Below are positions 33,187-46,000 of a stretch of DNA of 60,000 nucleotides, one piece after another. Every line of letters starts with the position of its first letter. The first letter of the stretch is position 1. This stretch comes from Polytrichum commune (taxonomy: Eukaryota > Streptophyta > Polytrichopsida > Polytrichales > Polytrichaceae): positions 22,570,001 through 22,630,000 of the forward strand of contig OX485806.1 of the NCBI GenBank assembly GCA_950295325.1, written 5' to 3'. A model generated the notes under the pieces. The model did no database searches. It saw only the letters and a list, made by a program, of their open reading frames with translations, and had not been told where the DNA came from. The position numbers were made by a program, and so were the translations under genes.

Positions 33187-36100
33187 CTTGAGGCTCAAAT
33201 GAATGGGAGGCTTGTCTCATGTGTTGACAAAGAGGCTATTACTCCTTCTTGAGCCCAAAACTCACAAGGGAGTTGGGGCTTGCCGATTGATAGAGAAAGC
33301 AAGCCCACCAAGGTGCGGTTTGGAAAGGGCAAACCGCATGAGACAAAGGAGGCCGCGATGCATGTAACCTTTCAATGTGGGACATTGGATTTTTGTCAAA
33401 ATTTCACACCATGTGAAATAGATGAAATGCATGTCATTGTGAAGGCCGCCACCGTTGAAACTCACATGATAGATGTGAGGTGCAAGCCGGTGAGCTTGCG
33501 GTGCATTATGATGGGTCATAATGACAAAGAATTGAAGTTCAAATTGACAAGGACTCCTATGGTAGGAGGACCCAAGTTGAATTTGGTCTTAATGGACCAA
33601 ATGGAAAATAGAAAACATAATGGTCGTGGTTCAATGCAATTGGAGCAACTCCAAGGAATGTATGGGGAGGCTAGGAAAGATGGGCCTCCTCCAAACCACA
33701 TTGGTGGGATGTTGGTGAGATACAAGGATGTATTCACGAATGTGTTGCCCAAAAAAAAGTTACCGCCAAGAAGTGAAAAATAACTTTGCTCAACGAGAGA
33801 TTGAGTTCTTGAGGTATGTGGTGACAAAGGAGGTTGGTGGACGAACATGAAGAATGTCAAGGCAATCCAAGAAGAGAATTGGCCCTTGATTCAAGAAAAA
33901 GGCTTAGGTCATTTGTTGGCTTAGACAACTACCACCACCATTTCATTCATGGTTTTTCTAAGGTTGCTAGAACCTTAGTCAACATGTTGGAAAAAATGGC
34001 TATCCCAAGAGTGGGATGAGCCTTGTCACCAAGCATTTGGGGAGCTCAAGAGTAACTTCTCTTCACAACATGTGGTTAAGTTTCCGGGTTTTCATGAGCA
34101 TGTTGAGGTGCACATGAAGGCGAAGGACTTTACCATTGGCGGATGTTGATCCAAGATGGATGACCATTGCTTATGGGAGCATTAAGCTCCATGGTTGTAG
34201 AAGCTTGTCGAACTTGTGCAAGAAATGGCTATCCCAAGAGTGGGATGAGCCTTGCCACCAAGTCTTTGAGGAGCTTAAGACCAAGTTCCTCTTTACCACC
34301 CGTGTTCAAGTTCGCGGAGCTTGAAAAACCTTTTGAGGTGCATACGGGGGGCGAGTGACTTTACCATTGGCGGATGTTGATGCAAGATGGATGGCCATTG
34401 CATATGAGAGCATGAAGCTTGATGGTTCGACTTGTGAAAGAAATGGCTATCCCAAGAGTGGGATGATATTTGTCACGAGTCTTTGGGGAGCTTAAGACCA
34501 AGTTCTCTTCGCCGCCCGTGCTCAAGGTCGCGGAGCTTGACAAACCTTTTGAGGTGCATACGGGGGTGAATGACGTTGCCAATGGCGGATTGTTGATGTA
34601 AGATGGATGGCCATTGCATATGCGAGCATGAAGCTCGATGGTTGTCAAAGAAGACAACCAACTCATGACAAAGAACTTCTTTGCCGTAGTGCATTGCTTG
34701 AAGATGTGGCGACACTAGTTGGGGTCGCACAAAGTAAAGGTCTACAAGGACAATGTGTCCTAAAAGTATTTTGACATACAAGCGCAAGTGAGCGCCAAGT
34801 CATTGCGTTGGCATGATAGCTTGGCGCTTATGAAGGTGGATCTAATCCACAAACCGGACCGTGGAAATGTGGTGCCGGATGCGCGAAGTAGACCGGAAGA
34901 GTTCCAAGCAATGAGAACCATCCAAAAGTTGTGGCTAATGTGTGCGGCGAGGGAAACTTGTGATGCAAGATACGGGAGGGGTAAATTAATTACCCCAAAG
35001 CACAAAAGCTTTTAGGTGAGCTTCGCAAGAGCAAGGTGCTCAAAGAAGTTTAGTTGGTGGACGGATTGTTCAAGTGCAAACAAAGTCGGGTATTTGTGCC
35101 ACAAGGCAAGTTGAGGCTATCGGTTTTGAAGGAAAAATATGATAGCCCTATTGCCGGCCATAGAGGAGAAAGAAAAAAAAAACCGCCATAGAATGGTGTC
35201 ATGGAGGTACCATTGGCGGTGCATAAAGGAAGATATAGCCCACTTTGTGAAGGCTTGAATCAAGGTTCAAATGAACCGAGCCTCTTACCAAAAGCAAGGC
35301 GGTTTCTTGCAACCGTTGCCTATCCCGTCGGCGCCATGGCATAGTATGTGCATGGACTTGATCACAAGTTTGCCGGAGTCACATGGGTATGATGCCATCT
35401 TGTTGATGGTAGAGCGGTTTGCCAAGTTGGCACACATGGTGCCGATTGTGGGAGCCGCCACCGCGTTGAAGACCGCATAGCCTTTTCTCAAAGGATGGTT
35501 GAGGCACCACGGGTTGCCAAGAGTGATTGTGTGGGATCAAGATCCAAAGTTCACAAGTGCATTTTCAATGCATTTCTCTAAGGAGGTCGGAAGGAAACTA
35601 AGGTTTAGCACGGCCTTGCATTCCTAAATGGATGGGAAACGGAGCGTGTGAATGGAGTCTTGAAGCAATACTTGAGGAACTTGGTGGGGGCGGACCAAGG
35701 AGATTGGGCGGACTATGTGGGTCGAGCGGAGTGTAATTGCAATGTAGCCACGCACTTGCCTACCAAAGGGTGGTCTTTGGTGGTGGCTTATGGAGTGGAT
35801 GTGCTCCAACCTATTAACCTAGCTCTCGAGGGGGCACATTCAACACTAGAGTTCAACCAAGATGGTGAGGACTTGGTCAAGAATGTAAACAAGTCTTCGA
35901 GATGACCAAGTTGTTGGTGGAGAAAGCCTGAATGTGCTACGAAGTGCAAGTCAATGCCGGAAGACGCGAAGTGGAGAATGAGGTGGGCCAAAAGATGTTG
36001 TTGAATGTAAAAAACTTCACTTAGCCGGAAGGCCTCACTCCAAAGGTCATGTCCAAAATTGGAGCTTCATTTCCCATTGTGGAACAAGTGTTCAAGGACA

Positions 36101-36459
36101 TGTATAAGTTGGAATTACCGCCCGAGATCAAAGTGCATCCAACATTTCATGTCTCATTCCTAAAGCCATTTAAGGACGACACCTTGTGGCCCAATTACAA
36201 GCAAGTGATTAGGCCACCTCCCGACCTTGTGGATGTCATTTGGAACATGAGGTAGGAGGGCATCCTCAAGTGTAGGAAGACCAAGTGAAAATGAAAGAAA
36301 ATGTACAAAGGACTACTTGGTGAAATGGTGAGGATACCATGAGAAAGAAGCCGTTTGGGTAGCGGCAAGAGACATGATGAACGCCAAGGAATTGGTAAAG
36401 CACTTTGAAGAAACTAAGGCTAGACATTCCAATAAAATGAAGCATAGGCATTGATGAGG
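33187..36459 (+). pseudogene. E2 pol remnant lacking RT, with chromodomain
   Basis: Order: protease segment (33187-33783; active-site DTG replaced by DKE at 33225-33233), then an abrupt join near 33763-33785 where the whole RT core is missing, then the RT thumb (LRSFVGL near 33905), RNase H repeats (33991-34600), RNase H C-terminus (34620-35015), integrase (35030-36260, with WDQDPKF retained) and a chromodomain (36280-36459, W-stop-GYHEKE). Numerous frameshifts and stops. It cannot encode an active polyprotein. Confidence 0.85.
33991..34600 (+). repeat. E2 RNase H hinge repeats, three units
   Basis: Units start at GGCTATCCCAAGAGTGGGAT near 33997, 34226 and 34444 (period about 220-230 bp). 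Each repeats the stretch from WLSQEWDEPCHQ to the FEVHT-A-DF region. Confidence 0.85.
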
Positions 36460-37269
36460 ACATCAATCTCCTTTAGTGGGGGAGAGACGCTAGTAGCACA
36501 CTTAGCTTCGAGGCTAATTGCTCCACAACATGAACTTGTTCTTTGGCTTGAGGGAATAAAGTCCAAACTTTAGTGGTGCAAAGAGAAAAGTACGAGATGA
36601 GGTCCTAGTCTTGTACTTGTGCTTGGTTAGTGGAAGAGGGGGAATAGATATGCCAAACTAGGTTGGGTAAGCCGAGTAATTGGGGGCCATGGCTTGGAGG
36701 GGCCTTGGATAAAACCAAGAAACTTCTTAATTGTGGGCTTGTCCGGGCGGGGACAAGGTGATGGCGCGTGCTCATAAAAGTGCTACCCGCGAGCTAACGA
36801 GAGTTGGCGCATGGGAGTCATGAACCCATGTCTCGAAAGAGCAAAGTGGGAACCGAGTCGGGCGGGACTTGGCATCACCCCCGTGCGATCGAGGCATGGC
36901 TTAACAATGGAAAGCCATCTCGGAGTTGCAACCGAGACAACTTAGTGGAAGCGTTGAGGTCTCGCCTACATGTGTCACGTTAGGCTAGTGGAGCCTAACG
37001 GGGGGGGAGGCCCCAAAAGAGGGGCAACCCATGTGAGTCCCGAAGTAGGTGGGTCTAGTATACGTTAGGTCCTTGGAGGAGTTCCAAGGTCCCTAACGGA
37101 CCACCTAGTAACGACACCTTTGGGACTATGCCAAATTTGAAGATGCATTGTGGGGGTCGCGCCCTAAGGTAAACACAATGCCGCACCATAGAGGATGGCA
37201 ACTTGAGAATTGGTGTGCCGACTACGAGTATAGTCGATGAGGGCATCGACTCCGTTTGGTGGGGGTGAG
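36452..37269 (+). other. E2 duplicated polypurine-tract modules and 3' spacer
   Basis: Module 1 (36452-36486) and module 2 (37234-37269) share the pattern GATGAGG-CATC-A-TCC-TTT-GTGGGGG-GAG. Module 2 abuts the 3' LTR. The 36487-37233 spacer is non-coding and holds a CGTTAGGCT...AGCCTAACG hairpin near 36978-37000. Confidence 0.75.
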
Positions 37270-38260
37270 TGTCGCGCACCTCTCCATGAGGAGTGCCCGA
37301 AACACCATGGGCACAAGGGGGACCCCGGAGTGACACCCGGGACTTGTGGCGCCGTTGGTGAGAGGGCCCAAGTGATCCTAGTGTGGGTGAGGGCCCGGGC
37401 GTTGGGAACGCCTCCCACCCACGAAGACTAGGAGGCACAAGGGTAAGGCCATGAGCTATGCGTAGCTCATGGCGTGGTGATTCTAGAATGCTCAAGAACA
37501 CCTCAATCGGAGGTGTGAGCTAGGAGTTATGGCCATTTGAGTGGGGCGCTGTCCCGGGACAGCGCCCTGGTACAGCAGTGCCTGGGAGGGATTCCCGGGA
37601 CTGCCAAGGTTCAAACAGGCATAACTTCCCCAAGACTTGCTCGAATGGAGCAAGTGAGGAGTCCATCGGCATCTACGTGAAGCGTAGATGAGGATGGAGT
37701 GGTTGGTTGTTATGATCAGACATCATACAAGGAAGTTATGATGGTCTGAAGCTGCTGGGGGGTTCTAGGCCCAGCAGCTAAAGGAATTTGTCCACTTGGC
37801 CCCAACTCTTGGTAGGGAGACAAGAGGTTGGTTGACGGTGGGGTAGGGGCCCCGCGTAGAGTCCTAGAGGCTTATATGGGTGAGGTGGTGTGGCCTCACC
37901 CACCCGAGGCCGAACGGCACGGCCTCCATAGGCATTGGCCTAATGTGAGGCCATAGTTGCCTAGTATGGTTCGGGTTGTTGTAGTGTTGCTCCGGCAACG
38001 CGATGATCAACATAAGATTGGACTTCCATGAATGGAAGTCCACATCTAAGGATTGGTTACCGATTAAAGGGGTTGGTTAGCGATTAAGGGGTGAGTCCCG
38101 AAAGCAAAGTAGGAGGGTTGGTTCCCTCCTATGAACTATTGGTCCGGGGTAAGAGGAGCTATCCATTAGCATGGCGGAATGCGAATGGTTAGCGCTCGTA
38201 ACCTTTGGTAGAAATGAAAATTGGCAAGATTGTCAAGGGGGGCTAGCAAGGGTTGCGACA
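37270..38260 (+). repeat. E2 3' LTR
   Basis: Same sequence as 31282-32272 by eye. Followed by the TTGAC target duplication. Confidence 0.97.
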
Positions 38261-38265
38261 TTGAC

Positions 38266-38795
38266 CATACCATTGATTTTAATGGTAATGGTGGGCATGA
38301 GGGTGGATTCGGTGAGGAAAATGGAGGTGTCCTTTGAAAGGGCTCCCGCAAACCTCAAATAGTATTTGGGGCCTAGAATACCGAATGCACCCAAAACCTT
38401 GGAGGGTATTAATGTTGGATTGAAATTCCAATTCGAGATGCTTCGAAGGTTCGGATGTTGAAATGAACTTGGTGCTAATGAGGCACCCGGGGCCTCTTAA
38501 GGCCTATGTGCGCTATTCAAACGCACAAATGAAGGATACACCTAAAACGGACGAGCTTTCTAAGAAATGCATCCTTTTAGGTGGGGTTTTAAAAGCGGGT
38601 GGTGGATGCCTTGTTTAAGTCCCCAAGGCTCCTTGAGGACATGGTGGGGATCATCAAGTTTGCAAGATCATTGAATCCGATGGTCCCGAAGAAAAGTTTG
38701 GCGGCGCATCACCACAAGTGGCTTTAGCCAAAGTAGGTCCCAAAGAAATGAGTGCAAATTGTTTGGTCCATTTTACTTAGGCAAAACATGTTGGT
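38266..38795 (+). pseudogene. E1 gag remnant, first part
   Basis: Resumes E1 after E2 and aligns with 32415-32950 of E2 and 57970-58170 of E6. Broken frames only; no domain recognised. Confidence 0.6.
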
Positions 38796-39080
38796 GCCGC
38801 GGACGGAATGTTGAAAGGTGGCTTTATGCTTCCAAGGCAAATCATACTCATGCCGCGGACGGAATGTTGGAAGGTGGGTTTGTCCTACCAAGGCAATTCA
38901 TGTTCGTGCCGCATACGGAGTGTGGGAAGGTGGCTTTGTGCTACCAAGGCAAAACATGTTTGTTTTGCGGACAAACTATTAGAAATTGGTTTTGTGGCAC
39001 CAAACCAATTTGTCCCGCGGACAAAATGTTTAAAGTTGGCTTTGCGGACCAAGCCAAGCCAAGTTGCCGAGGACCGAATG
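38796..39080 (+). repeat. E1 56-bp array in the gag region
   Basis: About five units, with GCCGCGGACGGA-type starts at 38796, 38852 and 38908, then diverged GCGGACAAA-type units. A 56-bp period is not a multiple of three, so the array cannot repeat one peptide in one frame. Confidence 0.8.
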
Positions 39081-39119
39081 TAAGACGATGGCATTGTGGG
39101 CAAGGCTAGAAGCCTTAAG

Positions 39120-41284
39120 CCAAGGCCAAATCTTTTGTACCTTGAGGCTCAATGAATGGGAGAAATGTCTCATGTGTTGACAAAGAGGCTACCACTCTTT
39201 CTTGAGCCCAAAATTCACAAGGAAGTTGGGGCTTGCCGATTGATAGAGCGGGCAAGCCCACCAAGGTGCGGTTTGGAAAGGGCGAACCGCATGAGACAAA
39301 GGAGGCCGCGATGCATGTAACCTTTCAATGTGGGACATTGGATTTTTGTCAAAATTTCACACCATGTGAAATAGATGAAATGCATGTCATTGTGAAGGCC
39401 GCCTACTTTGAAACTCACATGATAGATGTGAGGTGCAAGCCGGTGAGCTTGCGGTGCATTATGATGTGTCATAATGGCAAAGAATTGAAGTTCAAATTGA
39501 CAAGGACTCCTATGGTAGGAGGACCCAAGTTGAATTTGGTCTTAATGGACCAAATGAAAAATAGAAAACATAATGGTCGTGGTTCGATTGGAGCAACTCC
39601 AAGGAATGAATGGGGAGGTTAGGAAAGATGGGCCTCCCCCAAACCACATTGGTGGGATGTTGGTGAAATACAAGGATGTATTCACCAATGTGTTGCCCAA
39701 AAAGTTACCGCCAAGGAGTGAAAAAGAACTTTGCTCAACGAGAGATTGAGTTCTTGAGGTGTGTGGTGACAAAGGAAGTTGGTGGACGAACATGAAGAAT
39801 GTGAAGGCAATTCAAAAGGAGAATTGGCCCTTCATTCAAAAATGGCTTAGGTCATTTGTTGGCCTAGCCAACTACTACCACCACTTCATTCGAGAGTTTT
39901 TGAAGGTTGCTAGGACCTTATTCAACTTATTGAGGGAAATGGCTATCCCAAGAGTGGGATGAGCCTTGTCGCCAAGCCTTTGGGGAGCTCAAGAGCAAGT
40001 TCTCTTCACAAGATGTGGTTAAGTTTCCGGGTTTTCATAAGCATTTTGAGGTGCACATGGAGGCGAAGGATTTTACCATTGGTGGATGTTGATCCAAGAT
40101 GGATGACCATTGCTCGTGGGAGCATTAAGCTCCATGGTTGTCGAACCTTGTCCGGCTTGTGCAAGAAATGATTATCCCAAGAGTGGGATGAGCCTTGCCA
40201 CAAAGCCTTTGGGGAACTTAAGAGAAAGTTCTCTTCGCCGCCCGTGCTCAAGTTTGCGAAATTTGACAAACCTTTTGAGGTGCATACGGGGGCGAGTGAC
40301 TTTGCCATTGGCGGATGGTTAACGTAGGATGGATGGCCATTGCATATGAGAGCGTTAAGCTTGATGGTTATCCGACCTTATCCGACTTGTGGAAGAAATG
40401 ACTATCCCAAGAGTGGGATGAGCCTTACCACCAAGTCTTTGGGGAGCTTGAGAGCAAGTGTTCTTAGACGCCCGTGCTCAAGTTCGCAGAACTTGACAAA
40501 CCTTTTGAGGTGCATACGGGGGCGAGTAACTTTGCCAATGATGGATTGTTAATGTAAGATGGATGGCCTTTGCATATGGGGGCTTGAGGCTCGATGGTTG
40601 TCAAAGAAGACAACCAACTCATGACAAAGAACTTCTTTGCCGTAGTGCATTGCTTGAAGATGTGGCGACACTAGTTGGGGTCGCACAAAGTAAAGGTCTT
40701 CAAGGACAATGTGTCCTAAAAGTATTTTGACATACAAGCGCAAGTGAGCGCCAAGTCATTGCGTTGGCATGATAGCTTGGCGCTTATGAAGGTGGATTTG
40801 GTCCACAAACCGGACCGTGGAAATGTGGTGCCGGATGAGCTAAGTAGACGGGAAGAGTTCCAAGCAATGAGAACCATCCAAACCTTGTGGCTAATGTGTG
40901 CCGGCGAAGGAAACTTGTGATGCAAGATACGGGAGGGGTAAATTAACTACCCCAAAGCACAAATGTTTTTAGGTGAGCTTCGCAAGAGTAAGGTGCTCAA
41001 AGAGGTTAAGTTGGTGAACGGATTGTTCAAGTGCAAGCAAAGTTGGGTGTATGTGCCACAAGGCAAGTTGAGGCTATCGGTTTTGAAGGAAGAATATGAT
41101 AGTCTTATTGCCGGCCATAGAGGAGAAACAAAAAGCCGCCATAGAATGGTGTCAAAGAGGTACCGTTGGCGGTGCATAAAGGAGGATATAGCCCACTTTG
41201 TAAAGGCGTGCATAAAGTGCCAAGTGAACCGAGCCTCTTACCAAAAGCAAGGCGGTTTCTTGCAACCGCTGCCAATCCCGTCGG
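39120..41284 (+). pseudogene. E1 pol remnant, first part (protease to integrase zinc finger), RT missing
   Basis: The protease segment is open at 39233-39622; its DKE replaces DTG at 39179-39187. The RT core is missing at the join near 39711-39730 (CCAAGGAGTG). RT thumb near 39845, three RNase H hinge repeats (39935-40560), RNase H C-terminus (40600-40950), then an open integrase N-terminal zinc-finger frame (40963-41284: AGHRGE, ACIKCQ). E3 interrupts it after IPSV. Confidence 0.85.
39935..40560 (+). repeat. E1 RNase H hinge repeats, three units
   Basis: Units near 39942, 40172 and 40400, period about 230 bp. Two read HTGAS and one reads HMEAKDF where an active RNase H has TDAS. Confidence 0.85.
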
Positions 41285-42253
41285 TGTCGCAACCCTTGCT
41301 AGCCCCCCTTGACCATCTTGCCAATTTTCAATTCTAGCAAAGGTTACGAGTGCCTAACCCTTCGCATACCGCCATGCTAATGGTTAGCTCCTCTAACCCC
41401 GGACCAATAGTTCATAGGAGGGAACCAACCCTCCTACTTTGCTTTCGGGACTCACCCCTTAATCGGTAACCCATTTCCCCAATGTGGACTTCCATCCATG
41501 GAAGTCCAATCCTATGTTGATCATCGCGTTGCCGGAGCAACACTACAACAACCCGAACCATACTAGGCAACTATGGCCTCACAATGGGCCAATGCCCATG
41601 GAGGCCTTGCCGTTCGGCCTCGGGTGGGTGAGGCCACACCACCTCACCCATATAAGCCTCTAGGACTCTACGCGGGGCCCCTACCCCACCGTCAACCAAC
41701 CTCTTGTCTCTCTACCAAGAGTTGGGGCCAAGTGGACATTTTCCCTTAGCCGTTGGGCCTAGAAGCCCCCACAGCTTCAGACCATCATAACTTCCTTGTA
41801 TGATGTCTGATTCCAGCAACCAACCACTCCATCTTCATCTACGCTTCACGTAGATGCTGATGAACTCCTCACTTGCTCCATTTGAGCAAGTCTTGCGGAA
41901 GTTATGCCTGTTTGAACCTTGGCAGTCCCGGGAATCACTCCCAGGCACTGCTGCACCAGGGCGCTGTCCCGGGACAGCGCCCCACTCAAATGGCCATAAC
42001 TCCTAGCTCACACCTCCGATTGAGGTGTTCTTGAGCATTCTAGAATCACCACGCCATGAGCTACGCATAATGGCCTTACCCTTGTGCCTCCTAGTCTTCG
42101 TGGATGGGAGGCGTTCCCAACGCCCAGGGCCCTCACCCACACTAGGATCACTTGGGCCCTCTCACCAACGGCGCCACAAGTCCCGGGTGTCACTCCGGGG
42201 TCCCCCTTGTGCCCATGGTGTTTCGGCCACTCCTCATGGAGAGGTGCGCGACA
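41285..42253 (-). repeat. E3 3' LTR
   Basis: Reads TGTCGCAACCC to GCGCGACA on the plus strand, which is the family LTR reversed. The polypurine module abuts it at 42254-42289. Confidence 0.97.
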
Positions 42254-43057
42254 CTCACCCCCACCAAACGGAGTCGATGCCCTCATCGACTATACTCGTA
42301 GTCGGCACACCAATTCTCAAGTTGCCATCCTCTATGGTGCGGCATTGTGTTTACCTTAGGGCGCGACCCCCACAATGCATCTTCAAATTTGGCATAGTCC
42401 CAAAGGTGTCGTTCCTAGGTGGTCCGTTAGTGACGTTGGATCTCTCATCCAAGGACCTAACCTATACTAGACCCACCTACTTTGGGACTCACTTGGGTTG
42501 CCCCTCCTTTGGGGCCTCCCCCGTTAGGCTCCACTAGCCTAACGTGACACATCTAGGCGAGACCTCAACGCTTCCACTAAGTTGTCTCGGTTGCAACTCC
42601 GAGATGGCTTTCCATTGTTAAGCCACGCCTCGATCGCACGGGGGTGATGCCAAGTCCCGCCCGACTCGGTTCCCACTTTGCTCTTTCGAGACATGGGTTC
42701 ATGACTCCCATGCGCCAACTTTCGTTAGCTCGCGGGTAGCACTTTTATGAGCACGCGCCATCACCTTGTCCCCGCCCGGACAAGCCCACGGCTAAGAAGT
42801 TTTTTGGTTTTATCCAAAGCCCCTCCCAGCCATGGCCCCAATTACTCGGCTTACCCAACCTAGTTTGGCATATCTATTCCCCCTCTTCCACTAACCAAGC
42901 ACAAGTACAAGACTAGGACCTCATCTCGTACTTTTCTCTTTGCACCACTAAAGTTTGGACTTTATTCCCTCAAGCCAAAGAACAAGTTCATGTTGTGGAG
43001 CAATTAGCCTCGAAGCTAAGTGTGCTACTAGCGTCTCTCCCCCACTAAAGGAGATTG
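42254..43057 (-). other. E3 3' spacer with duplicated polypurine modules
   Basis: Reverse of the E2 36487-37269 organisation. Module 2 is at 42254-42289 and module 1 at about 43037-43071. No coding capacity of its own. Confidence 0.75.
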
Positions 43058-46000
43058 ATGTCCTCATCAATGCCTACGCTTCATTTTATTGGAATGTCTA
43101 GCCTTAGTTTCTTCAAAGTGCTTTACCAATTCCTTGGCGTTCATCATGTCTCTTGCCGCTACCCAAACGGCTTCTTTCTCATGGTATCCTCACCATTTCA
43201 CCAAGTACTCCTTTGTACATTTTCTTTCATTTTCACTTGGGCTTCCTAAACTTGAGGATGCCCTCTTACCTCATGTTCCAAATGACCTCCACAAGGTCGG
43301 GACGTGGCCTAATCACTTGCTTGTGATCGGGCCACAAGGTGTCGTCCTAAAATGACTTTCGTAATGAGACATGAAATGTCGGATGCACTTTGATCTCCGG
43401 CGGTAATTCCAACTTATACATGTCATTGAACACTTGTTCCACAATGGAAAACGAAGCTCCAATTTTGGACATAAACTTTTGGAGTAAGGCCTTTGGGCAA
43501 GGTGAAGTTGTCCACATTCAACAACACCTTATTGGCCCACCTCATACTCCACTTCGCGTCTTCCGGCATTGATTTGCACTCCGTAGCACCTTCGGGCTTT
43601 CTCCACCAACAACTTGGTCATGTCCAAGACTCGTTTTTGCTCCTTGGCCAAGTCCTTACCATCTTGGTTGAACTCTAGTGTTGAATGTGCCCCCTCGAGA
43701 GCTAGGTTAATAGGTTGGAGCGCATCCACTCCATAAGCCACCACGAAAGACCACCCCTTGGTAGCCAAGTGCGTGGCTACATTGCAATTACACTCCGCTC
43801 GACCCACATAGTCCGCCCAATCTCCTTGGTCCGCCCCCACTAAGTTCCTCAAGTATTGCTTCAAGACTCCATTCACACGCTCCGCTTTCCCATCCATTTG
43901 GGAATGCAAGGTCGTGCTAAACCTTAGTTTCATTCCGACTTCCTTAGAGAAATGCATTGAAAATGCACTTGTGAACTTTGGATCTTGATCCCACACAATC
44001 ACTCTTGGCAACCGGTGGTGCCTCAACCATCCTTTAAGAAAAGGCTATGCGGTCTCCAACGCGGTGGCGGTTCCCACAATCGGCACCATGTGTGCCAACT
44101 TGGCAAACCGCTCAACCATCAACAAGATGGCATCATATCCATGTGACTCCGGCAAACTTGTGATCAAGTCCATGCACATACTATGCCATGGCGCCGACGG
44201 GATAGGCAACGGTTGCAAGAAGTCGCCTTGCTTTTGGTAAGAGGTTCGGTTCACTTGGCACTTCATCCAAGCCTTCACAAAGTGGGCTATATCCTCATTT
44301 TTGCACCGCCAATTGTACATGTCCATGACACCATTCTATGGCGGTTTTTTCTTCCTCCTCTATGGCCGGCAATAGGACTATCATATTCCTCCAAAACCGA
44401 TAGCCTCAACTTGCCTTGAGGCACATACACCCGACTTTGCTTGCACTTGAACAATCCGTCCACCAACTAAACCTCTTTGAGCACCTTGCTCTTGCGAAGC
44501 TCACCTAAAGGTTTTTGTGCCTCGGGGTAGTTAATTTACCCCTCCCGTATCTTGCATCACAAGTTTCCTTCGCCGGCACACATTAGCCACAAGGTTTGGA
44601 TGGTTCTCATTGCTTGGAACTCTTCCCGTCTACTTAGCGCATCCGGCACCACATTTCCATGGTCCGGTTTGTGGACCAAATCCACCTTCATAAGCGCCAA
44701 ACTATCATGCCACCGCAATGACTTGGCGCTCACTTGCGCTTGTATATGTTAACATACTTTTAGGACACATTGTCCATGTAGACCTTTGCTTTGTGCGACC
44801 CCAAATAATGTCGCCACATCTTCAAGCAATGCACTACGGCAAAGAAGTTCTTTGTCATGAGTTGGTTGTCTTCTTTGATAACCATCGAGCCTCAAGCCCC
44901 CATATGCAAAGGCCATCCATCTTACATTAACAATCCATCATTGGCAAAGTTACTCGCCCCCGTAAGCACCTCAAAAGGTTTGTCAAGCTCCACGAACTTG
45001 AGCACGGGCGGCGAAGAGAACTTGCTCTTAAGCTCCCCAAAAACTTAGTGACAAGGCTAGTCCTACTCTTAGGATAGCCATTTCTTTCACAAGTCGGACA
45101 ACCATCGAGCTTCATGCTCCCATATGCAATGGCCATTTTTTTTTTTTTTTTTACATCAACATCCGCCAATGGTAAAGTGACTCGCCCCCGTATGCACCTC
45201 AAAAGGTTTGGCAAACTCCGCAAGCTTGAGCGCGGGCGGCAAAGACAACTTTCTCTTAAGCTTCCCAATGGCTTGGTAGCACGGCTCATCCCACTCTTGG
45301 GATAGCCATTTCTTGCACAAGCCGGACAAGGTTCGACAACCATGGAGCTTAATGCTCTCATAAGCAATGGTCATCCATCTTGGATCAACATCCGCCAATG
45401 GTAAAGTTACTCGCCCCCGTATGCACCTCAAAAGGTATGTCAAACTCCGTGAACTTGAGCACGGGCGGCGAAGAGAACTTGGTCTTAAGCTCCTCAAAGA
45501 CTTGGTGGGAAGGCTCATCCCACTCTTGGGATAGCCATTTCTTGCACAAGTTGGACGAGGTCGGACAACCATCGAGCTTCATGCTCTTATATGCAATGGC
45601 CATCCATTTTGCCTCAACATCCGCCAATGGTAAAGTCACTCGCCCCCATATGCACCTCAAAAGGATAGTCAAGCTACGCGAACTTGAGCACGGGCGGCGA
45701 AGAAAACTTCCACTTAAGCTCCCCAAAGGCTTTGTGCCAAGGCTCATCCCACTCTTGGGATAACCATTTCTTGCACAAGCCGGACAAGGTTCGACAACCA
45801 TGGAGCTTAATGCTCACACAAGCAATGGTCATCCATCTTGGATCAACATCCACCAATGGTAAAATCCTTCGCCTCCATGTGCACCTCAAAATGCTTATGA
45901 AAACCTGGAAACTTAACCACATCTTGTGAAGAGAACTTGCTCTTGAGCTCCCCAAAGGCTTGGTGACAAGGCTCATCCCACTCTTGGGATAGCCATTTCC

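Larger units (their letters stand above)
31282..38260 (+). mobile_element. E2: complete TGTCGC-family element inside E1
   Basis: 6979 bp. LTRs 31282-32272 and 37270-38260 (991 bp, no difference seen by eye). Target duplication TTGAC at 31277-31281 and 38261-38265. The LTR has an extra TTGGTTACCGATTAA-type repeat absent from E1. E2 interrupts the E1 gag start. Confidence 0.97.

Noticed and set aside
41285-42253. A second, unrelated LTR family starting TGTCGCAACCC
   Set aside because: It is the same TGTCGC family read in reverse; the E1 and E2 LTRs end in GGGTTGCGACA.
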